From Jejuia pallidilutea (GTDB lineage: Bacteria; Bacteroidota; Bacteroidia; Flavobacteriales; Flavobacteriaceae), in assembly GCF_002973595.1 (NCBI RefSeq), contig NZ_PVEO01000007.1:1-64000 (forward strand): a stretch of 64,000 nucleotides of DNA, in the 5' to 3' direction. Made by a program: the position numbers and the translations under genes. The notes beneath the pieces are model-generated. The model ran no database searches. It was not told the origin of the DNA and saw only the letters and a program-made list of their open reading frames with translations. Positions 54,136-63,345 of this stretch are shown here, piece after piece (within the stretch, counting starts at the first letter, position 1; the number at the start of each line of letters is the position of its first letter).

Positions 54136-54999
54136 ATGAAGAACAAAAATGCTGGATGGCAGAGAATTTTGTTATTAATCATTCCTTATTTTATAATTGT
54201 TGGAGTTTTTCAGCTTATTGGAGGGTTGCTTTCAGGTATTAAATTCGAAGATTTAGGTAAAGAGAATGTGTATAAAGATTCCGTTCAGCATATGGTTGTG
54301 GTTTTTGCTTCTCTTTTAGGCACTTTTCTTGTTATTTGGATGTTTATGCAAGCTTTTGATAAGAAAAGATTTGTGGAATTGGGTTTTCAAATTAAAAATA
54401 GGACCAAAGATATTGTAGTAGGGTTTTTAATTGGTGGGATGGTAATGACTACTGCATATATGCTGTTGTTGGTATTGGGTGAAATTAAATTTTCAAAAAT
54501 TATTTTAGATGTTAAAGAAGTGGTTATCTCAATTATAACTTTTGTAATTGTAGCTGTTGTAGAGGAGGCGTTGTTTAGGGGATATATTTTAAGAAATTTA
54601 ATGTTGTCGTTCAATAAATATATTGCGCTGTTTGTTTCTTCAATATTATTTTCGTTCATGCATGGTGCCAATCCTAATATAAATACTATAGCGTTGGTTA
54701 ACCTTTTTTTAGCTGGATTAACACTTGGCGTTTCCTACATTCATACAAAAAACTTATGGTTCCCTATAGCTTTGCACTTGAGCTGGAATTTATTTCAAAC
54801 TCTAATAGGTTTTAATGTTAGCGGACAAGATGTATATTCGGTTGTGGAATTTTCTATGACAGAGAAAAATATGATAAACGGTGGGGATTTTGGATTTGAA
54901 GGCTCTGTTTTTGCTATTGTATTTGCGGTTGTTTTAATTGTAACCATAGAACTTTATTACCAAAAGAAATTAATGTTGCCGTTTATAAAAAATAAATAA
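54136..54999 (+). CDS. CPBP-family intramembrane glutamic metalloprotease
   Basis: 287 aa with about eight membrane helices. The CPBP (Abi) motifs are present: EEALFRGY near 143-150, FMHGANPN near 174-181 and HLSWNL near 214-219. The family includes CAAX prenyl proteases and bacteriocin self-immunity proteins; the substrate here is unknown. It is placed directly after the OmpA-family gene and may share its transcript. Confidence 0.88.
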   Translation: MKNKNAGWQRILLLIIPYFIIVGVFQLIGGLLSGIKFEDLGKENVYKDSVQHMVVVFASLLGTFLVIWMFMQAFDKKRFVELGFQIKNRTKDIVVGFLIGGMVMTTAYMLLLVLGEIKFSKIILDVKEVVISIITFVIVAVVEEALFRGYILRNLMLSFNKYIALFVSSILFSFMHGANPNINTIALVNLFLAGLTLGVSYIHTKNLWFPIALHLSWNLFQTLIGFNVSGQDVYSVVEFSMTEKNMINGGDFGFEGSVFAIVFAVVLIVTIELYYQKKLMLPFIKNK

Positions 55000-55036
55000 A
55001 TTAATTTTTTTCGGATATTACTTAAACCAGTTTATA

Positions 55037-55810
55037 TTAAGTTCTAATTGTAAAATGTTCCTTAGCTTGCGCTTTTCTAAAAAATACAATTCCCCAATAA
55101 AATGTATCAATAGTTACGGTTACTTGTGGGTGTTTTTTTATGGTTTCCCAAGCTTCGGTCATGCTTTTAGACCAGTAAATATCATCAAAAATAAATATGG
55201 AATCGTTGTGCGACTTTGGTAAGAGCAGCTCAAAATATTTAAGTGTAGCTTCTTTTTGGTGATTGCCATCAAAGAATATTAGGTCAAATTCACGGTGTTC
55301 AATTTTAGGGATAACCTCTAAAAAATTACCTGTTAGTACTTCAATATTATGAAGTTGCTGAAGATTAAACTGCGTTTTTGTGTATCTGGAAATTTCAGGA
55401 CACCCCTCAATTGTTGTTATTTTCGATTTTGGATTTCCTAAGGCGAGTGCCTGTGTTGCTAAACCTAAAGATGTGCCAAGTTCTAGAACCGATTTAGGAT
55501 TAAAGTATTTTGAGATTCTAAATAAAAGCTTAGCGTTTTTTTTTGAAATGGAAACATGGGTAGCAATATCTGATATTTTTCTGTTTTTAGATTTTAGTTT
55601 CTTGCTTCCTACCCCAAAATCGGTAACTTGAATGTTGCCATTTGCCTGCTTTAAGCGTTTTCTAAAATCGTTAATGCTATTATAATCACTATATTTATTG
55701 GTGTCGTAGAAACATTTTGTTACCAAATTATATACAAAAGGCGAATGTACACCGTGTTGGTTAGAGGATGTTATTAGAAATTTTATGTATTGTTTTATTT
55801 GGTAAAACAT
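55037..55810 (-). CDS. Class I SAM-dependent O-methyltransferase-like protein
   Basis: 257 aa. SAM-binding motif I SVLELGTSLGLATQAL near 112-127, acidic end of the second strand in ITTIEGCP near 136-143, and DLIFFDGNHQKEATLKYF near 182-199 fit the O-methyltransferase/Rossmann family. The N-terminal NQHGVHSPFVYNLVTKCFYD segment is typical of a Bacteroidota branch. Substrate unknown. Followed on the same strand by nothing clear; convergent with the CPBP gene. Confidence 0.85.
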   Translation of the reverse strand: MFYQIKQYIKFLITSSNQHGVHSPFVYNLVTKCFYDTNKYSDYNSINDFRKRLKQANGNIQVTDFGVGSKKLKSKNRKISDIATHVSISKKNAKLLFRISKYFNPKSVLELGTSLGLATQALALGNPKSKITTIEGCPEISRYTKTQFNLQQLHNIEVLTGNFLEVIPKIEHREFDLIFFDGNHQKEATLKYFELLLPKSHNDSIFIFDDIYWSKSMTEAWETIKKHPQVTVTIDTFYWGIVFFRKAQAKEHFTIRT

Positions 55811-55873
55811 GTTTGAGTTCAGAGTTCAATGTTTTTTAGTTCCAGCCACTTAGGAGATGGTTTGCGAGACAAT

Positions 55874-57736
55874 CTAACCTTCCAGTTTAGCCGATAATTC
55901 AAACCAACGCTCTTCTTTAGATTCTATTATTTGAATAATACTCTGTAATTGCTGAGAAAGATCATTTATCTGTTCTTGGGTTAAATCTGGGTTGTTAAAT
56001 TTACTTTCCAAATCTTTTTTATCAAAAGCTAAGGCATTTAACTTGCTTTCAATATTTCGTAGCTCTTTTTCTTCGTTAAAGGATAGTTTAGAAGCTTCAT
56101 TTTGTTTCCAAGACTGTTTATCTTTTTTGTCTTCTGTAGTTTTTGTTTCTATAGGCAGGCTGTCTTCATATATTCTGTAATCACTGTAATTTCCTGGGAA
56201 ATCCTCAATTACGCCATCGCCCTTAAATACAAATAAATGATCTACAACTTTATCCATAAAATAGCGGTCGTGCGATACTACAATAATACATCCTGGGAAA
56301 TCTAATAAAAAACTCTCTAGTACATTTAGCGTAACAATATCTAGATCGTTAGTGGGCTCATCTAAAATTAAAAAGTTTGGGTTCTGAATTAATACAGTAC
56401 ACAAATATAGGCGCTTACGTTCGCCACCACTTAATTTTTCAACAAAATCGTATTGTTTTTTTCGGCTAAAGAGAAAGCGCTCTAGTAATTGCTGCGCACT
56501 AATTTGTCGCCCTTTTTTTAGTGGAATATAGTCGCCAAATTCCCGAATAACATCAATTACTTTTTGTTCTGGTTTTATGGTGATGCCACTTTGTGTGTAA
56601 TATCCAAATTTTACCGTTTCGCCTTTTACCACTTTACCAGAATCTGGCACTGCAGATTGGGTTAATATATTTAAAAATGTAGTTTTGCCTGTGCCATTTT
56701 TTCCAATAATTCCAACACGTTCTCCTTTTTTAAACGTGTAATCAAAACCGTTTAAAATAGTTTTATCCTTAAATGCTTTAGAAACTTTATGGAACTCTAA
56801 AATTTTACTTCCTAGACGTTCCATGTTTAACTCCAATTGTATTTGGTGGTCTTTTCTGCGTTGGTTTGCTCTGTGTTTTATATCGGCAAAATCGTCTATT
56901 CTAGATTTAGATTTTGTAGTTCTGGCTTTGGGTTGGCGTCGTATCCAATCCAGTTCTTTTTTAAATAGTTGTTTTGCTTTTCCGGTTTCTACAGCTTCTT
57001 GCTCAATTCTTGCTTCGCGTTTTTCTAGGTAGTAAGAGTAGTTGCCTTTGTAGCTATATAGTTCGCCTTCATCTAGTTCTATAATTTCATTACAAACACG
57101 CTCTAAGAAATAACGGTCGTGTGTTACCATAAATAGGGTAATGTTCTCTTTGGCGAAAAAATCTTCTAACCACTCAATCATTTCTAAATCTAGATGGTTG
57201 GTAGGCTCGTCTAAAATTAGTAAGTCGGGTTTGTTAATTAATGCATTGGCTAGAGCCAAACGTTTTTTTTGTCCGCCAGAAAGGGTGCTTACCTTTTGTT
57301 CTAGATGCTCAAGTTTTAATTTGAATAAAATTTGTTTGTAAAGTGTTTCAAAATCCCAAGCTTGATGACGCTCCATAGCTTCAAAGCTAGCTTGGTAGGT
57401 ATCGGTGTCCTCGGGGTTTAGTAGTGCTTTTTCGTAATTGGAAATTACTTTAAGAATAGGGTTGTCGCTGGCAAGTATGGTGTCTTCAACGGTTAAAGTA
57501 GCATCAAATTTTGGATCTTGCGATAAAAAAGACACTTTAATGTCTTTGCGATAAATAATGTTTCCTGAATCGGCCACATCACTACCAGACAGAATATTTA
57601 AAATGGAGGTTTTTCCCGTTCCATTTTTAGCTATAAATGCTATTTTTTGATCTTTATGGACACTAAATGAAATATTTTCAAAAAGTGTAAGCTCTCCATA
57701 GGACTTAGATATATTTTCAACAGTTAAATAATTCAA
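55874..57736 (-). CDS. ABC-F family ATPase (Uup-like)
   Basis: 620 aa with two ABC ATPase domains and no membrane part. First Walker A AKNGTGKTS near 35-43, signature TLSGGQKKRLALA near 150-162; second Walker A GKNGTGKTT near 345-353, signature KLSGGERKRLYL near 437-448. A charged linker lies between them and a coiled-coil C-terminus (about 550-620) follows, as in Uup. ABC-F proteins act on the ribosome or on DNA branches; not a transporter. Upstream of the methyltransferase gene with a 63-bp gap. Confidence 0.92.
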   Translation of the reverse strand: MNYLTVENISKSYGELTLFENISFSVHKDQKIAFIAKNGTGKTSILNILSGSDVADSGNIIYRKDIKVSFLSQDPKFDATLTVEDTILASDNPILKVISNYEKALLNPEDTDTYQASFEAMERHQAWDFETLYKQILFKLKLEHLEQKVSTLSGGQKKRLALANALINKPDLLILDEPTNHLDLEMIEWLEDFFAKENITLFMVTHDRYFLERVCNEIIELDEGELYSYKGNYSYYLEKREARIEQEAVETGKAKQLFKKELDWIRRQPKARTTKSKSRIDDFADIKHRANQRRKDHQIQLELNMERLGSKILEFHKVSKAFKDKTILNGFDYTFKKGERVGIIGKNGTGKTTFLNILTQSAVPDSGKVVKGETVKFGYYTQSGITIKPEQKVIDVIREFGDYIPLKKGRQISAQQLLERFLFSRKKQYDFVEKLSGGERKRLYLCTVLIQNPNFLILDEPTNDLDIVTLNVLESFLLDFPGCIIVVSHDRYFMDKVVDHLFVFKGDGVIEDFPGNYSDYRIYEDSLPIETKTTEDKKDKQSWKQNEASKLSFNEEKELRNIESKLNALAFDKKDLESKFNNPDLTQEQINDLSQQLQSIIQIIESKEERWFELSAKLEG

Positions 57737-57811
57737 AGCATATATTTTTTAGAAAAACAAGATAAAAAACCAACGAACCCGCGTAAAGTTTTATTATTCA
57801 CGATGAAAGGT

Positions 57812-57819
57812 TATATTTG
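57812..57819 (+). promoter_or_regulatory. -7 element TATATTTG of the polysaccharide operon
   Basis: Perfect TAnnTTTG 21 nt before the wza-like ATG. It overlaps the TTG of the longer open frame, which argues for the downstream ATG. No clear -33 element. Confidence 0.6.
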
Positions 57820-57840
57820 TCCTATCTCAAACTCCATGAA

Positions 57841-58641
57841 ATGAAGCAATTTGTTTGGTTTTATCTGCTAATTTTTGGCCTTTTTTTTAATTCATGTATC
57901 ACTAATAAAGACCTTGTTTATTTGCAGGATAAAGGTACAACTGTAAACGCTTCTGCGCAAGTGCAAACTATGGCTTCACCATACAGGGTGCAAGTTAATG
58001 ATATCCTTAGTATTAATATAAAATCTACGGATAGTGAGTTAAAAAGCTTGTTAGAGATTTTTAGGCCAACAGAGCAAAGCAACGGTCAAATAAATTCGCA
58101 GAGTTTATATTTTAATGGTTTTACTGTTGATGTGCACGGTAATATAGAATTCCCAATATTAGATAAAATTAATGTTCTTGGATACACCACAGATGAGATT
58201 GAAAAAAAGGTGAAGCAAGCGCTTTTAGATAAATATTTAAAAGATGTCTCAAAGATTTTTGTTACCGTAAAACTAGCAGGCTTACGATATACTGTTACCG
58301 GTGAAGTGGGCGGTGGCGGTGTGCTTACATTATTTCAAGATCGCGTAAATATTATTGAGGCTTTGGCTAATGCAGGCGATATTAGAGATACTGGTGATAG
58401 AACCGATGTTTTGGTAGTTAGGCAGTACCCAGACGGACAAAAAATACATCATATAGATTTAACAGATAAGGTGGCTATGAAATCGCCATACTATTATATA
58501 AAACCAAATGATATGATAATAGTAAAGCCTCTAAAAAGAAAAGCACTGGGTGCAGGCCAAACAGTAACACAGAATATCACTACTTTTGCAAGTATTTTTT
58601 CTGTGTTGCTAACCACATACATTTTAATACGGGGTAATTAA
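57841..58641 (+). CDS. wza: Polysaccharide export lipoprotein (Wza-like)
   Basis: 266 aa from the ATG at 57841 (the TTG at 57817 lies in the promoter). Lipoprotein signal MKQFVWFYLLIFGLFFNSC (Cys19). The poly_export domain (YRVQVNDILSINIKS near 45-59, PILDKINVLGYTTDEIEKKV near 103-122) is followed by an SLBB-like segment (YTVTGEVGGGGVLTL near 153-167). A C-terminal membrane helix ends the protein. It forms the outer-membrane exit of a capsule or exopolysaccharide. The wzc gene starts 8 bp later. Confidence 0.92.
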   Translation: MKQFVWFYLLIFGLFFNSCITNKDLVYLQDKGTTVNASAQVQTMASPYRVQVNDILSINIKSTDSELKSLLEIFRPTEQSNGQINSQSLYFNGFTVDVHGNIEFPILDKINVLGYTTDEIEKKVKQALLDKYLKDVSKIFVTVKLAGLRYTVTGEVGGGGVLTLFQDRVNIIEALANAGDIRDTGDRTDVLVVRQYPDGQKIHHIDLTDKVAMKSPYYYIKPNDMIIVKPLKRKALGAGQTVTQNITTFASIFSVLLTTYILIRGN

Positions 58642-58649
58642 TACGTTTT

Positions 58650-61124
58650 ATGAACGAAGAGTTTGATATTGTAGATTCTAGTCCAGCGTTTGATATTAAG
58701 GCATTTTTACTTAAAGCCTTAAGCTATTGGAAGTTGTTTGTTATATGTGTTGGCGTAGGCTTATTTATAGTATACCAACAAAACATAAGAAAGCAGCAAT
58801 CTTACAAGTTAAGTACAAAAATATCTCTTGAGGAAGATAAAAACCCCCTGTTTTCGTCAAATACAAGTTTAACCTTTAATTACGGTGGTATTTCTGGGAA
58901 AGTGCAAACCATTATAAATATGCTGCAATCCAGAAGTCTTCACGAGCAAATTGTTGATAATTTACAGTTTTACGTTACCTATTTAAAAGCATCGCGTTTT
59001 AGAAAAGACGACATTTACAAAGATGCACCATTTAGGTTTAAAATTGATACCACAACATATCAAGTCTTAAATACACCCGCTAAAATCACCTTTAAAGAAA
59101 ACAATAAGTTCGATTTAGAATTTGATTTTAAAACCAATACCATTACAGCCCAAAAATTTTCTAATCAGGCCACTAAAACACTAGATGTTTCTTTGGGTAT
59201 ATCTAAAACCACACACACCATAGGAGAGTTTATTAATTTGCCATATTTTAAAGGGCAAATAGTACTAGCGGAAGAGCGGGAGGTAAAAACAAACGACACT
59301 TATTTTATAAAACTTTTGGCTTTTGATGCGGTAGTTGCTACCTACAGAGGAAAATTACAAATAGGAAACCCAAGAAATTCTTCAATCATCAATTTAAGTA
59401 TGGTAGACCATAATACTAAAAAGATTGAAGATTATTTGAACGAAACGGTTAGGGTATTAACTAAAGAGCAGCTTACTAGAAAAAATCAGTTTGTAACCAA
59501 TACCATAAATTTTATCGATAGTCAATTAAGTAGAGTAAAAGACTCCTTAATGGGCAATTCAAACGCCTTAAACGATTACCGTTCTAAAATGGGCATATAT
59601 AATCTAGATCAAGAAAGTGAGCTTATTACACAAAAGCTGTCTGATTTAGAATTGCAGCGCGACGATATTAACAGAAAAAAATCATATTACAACAGTTTAA
59701 AGTCTTATTTAGAAAATAGTACATCCTTTACCGAGTTACCGGCGCCTTCAGTTGCAGGGATAGACGATGGCAACATACTCAGTAATATTTCAAAAATTAA
59801 TGCACTATCAGTTCAAAAAGCAAAGTATGAGGCTACGGTAAAACCTGGCGCATCAATTTTTGATGAATTAAATATGCAAATAGAAGGCTTAAAACAGGTG
59901 CTTTTAGAAAATATTAAATCTTCTACAGCTGGTTTAGATAGAGAGCTTGGAGTAGTAAATGCTAAAATTTCTAAAGAGAGAAGTCAGTTTAATAGATTGC
60001 CAAAAGACCAACAAAACCTGTTGGATATTCAGCGTCAATATCTACTAAACGAAAAAACGTATAACCTGTTTTTATCTAAAAGAGGAGAAGCAGACATTAT
60101 AAAAGCAGCTACCGTATCAGATATTATATGGATAGATTCTGCTAAAAACACAGGTGCTCAACCTATAGATTTAAAATTAAGTTCCAGATACGTATTTGCT
60201 ATAGCTGGAGGGTTAATACCACCATTGTTACTCGCGCTTTTAGTTACATTTTTTGATACTAGAATTCATAATCCACAAAATTTAGAGAATTTAACCAACA
60301 TTCCATTATTGGGTGTTATCGGTAAAAATAGTTTAGATAACAATTTGGTAGTACATAGAAAGCCAAAATCTGCGGTAGCAGAAGCCTTTAGGGCTATTAG
60401 GTCTAGTTTGCAATACATGTATAAACAACATGATGTTACAAGTACTAAAACGGTTATGGTAACATCGTCCGTTAGTGGGGAAGGCAAAACATTTTGCTCT
60501 ATAAATATAGCTACGGTATTTGCCCTTGGAGGAAAAAGAACGGTTTTAGTAGGTTTAGACTTAAGAAAACCAAAGATTTTTGGAGATTTTGAAATAGAAA
60601 ATGATATAGGAGCAGTAAACTATTTAATTGGTCAGAAAACCCTAGAGGAGGTCACCCAAAAAACTAAAGTCAAAAATTTAGACGTTATTACTTCTGGACC
60701 AATTCCGCCCAATCCATCAGAGTTACTAATCAACGAAAGGATGGATGGGATGATAACACAACTTAAAGCAAAATACGATTACATTGTTTTAGATACCCCT
60801 CCAGTTGGTTTGGTTGCAGATGCTATTGAATTAATTCAATATGCAGACGCCTCTTTGTACGTAATTAGGCAAGATTATACCAAAAAGGAAATGCTAAACC
60901 TTATAAACGACAAGCATAAAAAAGGAGAGATTAAAAACTTAAGTTTAGTTTATAATGGTTTTAACCAAAAGCGGGGCTATGGTTATGGCTATGGTTATGG
61001 CTATGGTTATGGCTACGGTTATGGTTATGGTTATGGAAATTATACAAACGGTTATCATGACGACGAAAAGCGTAAATCGTCTTTCTTTAATAAGGTAATT
61101 AAGTTTTTAAACCCATTCAAATAA
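58650..61124 (+). CDS. wzc: Polysaccharide co-polymerase / BY-kinase (Wzc-like)
   Basis: 824 aa. Membrane helices at about 27-45 and 515-535 enclose a long periplasmic Wzz-type region with coiled coil (about 280-460). The cytoplasmic BY-kinase domain has Walker A SGEGKT near 607-612, Walker A' in VLVGLDLRKPK near 632-642 and Walker B YIVLDTPPVG near 712-721. The C-terminus has a (GY)10 array (codons 776-795) that serves as the tyrosine cluster. It controls polymer length and export together with Wza. Confidence 0.93.
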   Translation: MNEEFDIVDSSPAFDIKAFLLKALSYWKLFVICVGVGLFIVYQQNIRKQQSYKLSTKISLEEDKNPLFSSNTSLTFNYGGISGKVQTIINMLQSRSLHEQIVDNLQFYVTYLKASRFRKDDIYKDAPFRFKIDTTTYQVLNTPAKITFKENNKFDLEFDFKTNTITAQKFSNQATKTLDVSLGISKTTHTIGEFINLPYFKGQIVLAEEREVKTNDTYFIKLLAFDAVVATYRGKLQIGNPRNSSIINLSMVDHNTKKIEDYLNETVRVLTKEQLTRKNQFVTNTINFIDSQLSRVKDSLMGNSNALNDYRSKMGIYNLDQESELITQKLSDLELQRDDINRKKSYYNSLKSYLENSTSFTELPAPSVAGIDDGNILSNISKINALSVQKAKYEATVKPGASIFDELNMQIEGLKQVLLENIKSSTAGLDRELGVVNAKISKERSQFNRLPKDQQNLLDIQRQYLLNEKTYNLFLSKRGEADIIKAATVSDIIWIDSAKNTGAQPIDLKLSSRYVFAIAGGLIPPLLLALLVTFFDTRIHNPQNLENLTNIPLLGVIGKNSLDNNLVVHRKPKSAVAEAFRAIRSSLQYMYKQHDVTSTKTVMVTSSVSGEGKTFCSINIATVFALGGKRTVLVGLDLRKPKIFGDFEIENDIGAVNYLIGQKTLEEVTQKTKVKNLDVITSGPIPPNPSELLINERMDGMITQLKAKYDYIVLDTPPVGLVADAIELIQYADASLYVIRQDYTKKEMLNLINDKHKKGEIKNLSLVYNGFNQKRGYGYGYGYGYGYGYGYGYGYGNYTNGYHDDEKRKSSFFNKVIKFLNPFK
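60975..61034 (+). repeat. GGYTAY hexamer array in wzc
   Basis: Ten consecutive in-frame hexamers (GGCTAT, GGTTAT, one GGCTAC), mostly in 12-bp alternation, encode (Gly-Tyr)10 in the kinase's tyrosine tail. Slippage by 6 or 12 bp would keep the frame. Confidence 0.95.
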
Positions 61125-61143
61125 AATCGTTTAAATTAACACG

Positions 61144-62049
61144 TTGTATCTCTTGAAGAATGAAAACTTAAATACAGAATGGTTATATACTATTTCTCCG
61201 AAAGGAAAATTTATAGATTTTAATTTCAAGGAGATTTGGCGCTACAGAGACTTACTGTTTTTATTTGTTAAACGAGATGTTATAACCTTGTATAAACAAA
61301 CGGTTCTAGGGCCTTTGTGGTATTTAATTCAACCCTTAATAACCTCTGTTATTTTTACCATTATTTTTAATGGCATCGCTAATATTAATGTAGGTGAACA
61401 TGTGCATCCATTTTTATTCAATTTAGCAGGCATAACTATTTGGAACTATTTTGCTGAGTGTTTAAAAGGTACTAGCGATTCTTTTAAAAAAAACCAGAAT
61501 ATTTTTAGTAAGGTTTATTTTCCAAGGGTAATTATGCCTATGACGGTGGTGATTTCTGCACTATTAAAATTTGCTATTCAGTTCTTAATTTTTATTGGGT
61601 TTTATGTGTTTTTTGCGTTTCAAGGTAAATCGGGAACTTTAGATGTTAATTTACTATTACTGTTCCCAGTACTTGTGCTTTTAATGGGGTTGTTAGGCTT
61701 AGGTTTAGGGATGATTATTTCGTCTATGACAACAAAATATAGAGACCTTACCTTTTTAGTAGGGTTTGGGGTGCAGTTGCTCATGTATGTTTCTGCGGTA
61801 ATGTACCCAATACAAGACGCCGTAGAAAAGATAGAGCGTAGTTTTCCTAAATCGGCTTCTTTTATCAATCCAATAATAGAAAATAACCCTTTAGCTCAAA
61901 TAGTAGAAACGTTTCGGTACATGTTTTTTTCACAAGGGCAATTTTCGGTAAAGGGCATTTTAGTTACCCTAATCGTAACCGTGGGTATTGCACTATTAGG
62001 GTTGGTAATATTTAATAAAACAGAACGAAGTTTTATAGATACCGTATAA
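61144..62049 (+). CDS. Polysaccharide ABC transporter permease (Wzm-like)
   Basis: 301 aa with six membrane helices in the ABC-2 arrangement. Hallmarks are YRDLLFLFVKRDVITLYKQTVLG near 34-56 and GPLWYLIQPL near 56-65. No in-frame ATG lies near the N-terminus: the candidates are TTG at 61144 or TTG at 61153, so the start is uncertain. The Wzt-like ATPase gene begins 2 bp after the stop. It would export an O-antigen or teichoic-acid-like glycan across the inner membrane. Confidence 0.9.
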   Translation: MYLLKNENLNTEWLYTISPKGKFIDFNFKEIWRYRDLLFLFVKRDVITLYKQTVLGPLWYLIQPLITSVIFTIIFNGIANINVGEHVHPFLFNLAGITIWNYFAECLKGTSDSFKKNQNIFSKVYFPRVIMPMTVVISALLKFAIQFLIFIGFYVFFAFQGKSGTLDVNLLLLFPVLVLLMGLLGLGLGMIISSMTTKYRDLTFLVGFGVQLLMYVSAVMYPIQDAVEKIERSFPKSASFINPIIENNPLAQIVETFRYMFFSQGQFSVKGILVTLIVTVGIALLGLVIFNKTERSFIDTV

Positions 62050-62051
62050 TT

Positions 62052-63344
62052 ATGACTGATATTATTTTAAAAGCTGAAAATATATCGAAGCAATACCGAT
62101 TAGGATTGGTAGGTACGGGTACCATTAGTCATGATTTAAATAGGTGGTGGTACAGAATTAGGGGAAAGGAAGACCCCTATTTAAAGGTGGGCGAAAGTAA
62201 CGATAGAAGTGCCAAAGGGAATTCAGACTATGTTTGGGCATTGCAGGATATAAATTTTGAAGTAAAACGAGGTGAGGTTTTAGGTATAATAGGTAAAAAC
62301 GGTGCAGGTAAATCTACGCTACTTAAAATTTTATCAAAAGTTACAAGCCCCACAACTGGTGAAATAAAAACAAGAGGGCGTATAGCTTCGTTGTTAGAAG
62401 TAGGTACAGGTTTTCATGGTGAAATGACAGGGCGAGAAAATATCTATTTGAATGGCGCTATTCTGGGTATGACAAAAAAAGAAGTAAGTTCTAAAATAGA
62501 AGAAATAATAGAATTTTCAGGGTGCCAACGTTACATCGATACACCTGTAAAACGCTACAGTTCTGGTATGACTGTGAGGTTAGCATTTGCAGTAGCTGCT
62601 TTTTTAGAGCCTGAGATTTTAGTAGTGGATGAGGTGCTTGCTGTAGGAGATACTGAGTTTCAAGCAAAAGCAATAGGTAAGATGCAGGATATTAGTAGGG
62701 GTGATGGAAGAACCGTTTTATTTGTAAGTCATAATATGGCTTCAGTTAAAAAGTTATGTACTAAAGGTGTGGTTCTTGAAAATGGAAAAATTGTTTTTAG
62801 TGGAGATAGTAATTCAGCTGTAAATTATTATTTAAATAGTAATTATGAATTAACAGAAGTGTCGCTCCTAAATCGAAAAGAACGCAAAGGTAATTTTAAA
62901 TTGAAAGTTGAAAATATCTTTATTGAGGATGGTGAGGGTAAAAAAGTAAATGAGGTATTAACAGGGGAATCGTATAAGTTGGTTTTTGAATATACTAAGT
63001 TTAGTACAATAGATGAAAAGCAATTCACAATAGTGTTACAGTTTAAAAATGAGAATGACGAAATTGTAAATTCGATAGCTACCGACGAATTAGGTACGTC
63101 TTTTGCAAAAATATATGATAAAGGAAGGATTGAGATTGTTATACCTAAATTACAATTTCGTGAAGGTAATTATTTTATGAATTATATGATTAGTGAAAGA
63201 GTGTCATTAAGTACACCTCATAAAGTTATTGATTATTTGGCAGATGCTTTTTTAATGAAAGTTAATAAAGGCGATTATTGGAAAACAGGCGTACTTAATA
63301 GGGCTAAAGGTTTTATTCAAGAGGCATCAATACATATTACATAA
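62052..63344 (+). CDS. Polysaccharide ABC transporter ATPase (Wzt-like) with C-terminal substrate domain
   Basis: 430 aa. ABC ATPase domain at about 1-250: Walker A GKNGAGKS near 81-88, signature YSSGMTVRLAFA near 171-182, Walker B EILVVDEVLAVGD near 189-201. A C-terminal Wzt-type beta-sandwich (about 270-425) normally recognises the glycan end group. An 18-27-residue insertion after the first beta-strand (WWYRIRGKEDPY) is common in this branch. Pairs with the upstream permease (2-bp gap). An unknown gene starts 1 bp after the stop. Confidence 0.92.
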   Translation: MTDIILKAENISKQYRLGLVGTGTISHDLNRWWYRIRGKEDPYLKVGESNDRSAKGNSDYVWALQDINFEVKRGEVLGIIGKNGAGKSTLLKILSKVTSPTTGEIKTRGRIASLLEVGTGFHGEMTGRENIYLNGAILGMTKKEVSSKIEEIIEFSGCQRYIDTPVKRYSSGMTVRLAFAVAAFLEPEILVVDEVLAVGDTEFQAKAIGKMQDISRGDGRTVLFVSHNMASVKKLCTKGVVLENGKIVFSGDSNSAVNYYLNSNYELTEVSLLNRKERKGNFKLKVENIFIEDGEGKKVNEVLTGESYKLVFEYTKFSTIDEKQFTIVLQFKNENDEIVNSIATDELGTSFAKIYDKGRIEIVIPKLQFREGNYFMNYMISERVSLSTPHKVIDYLADAFLMKVNKGDYWKTGVLNRAKGFIQEASIHIT

Positions 63345-63345
63345 A

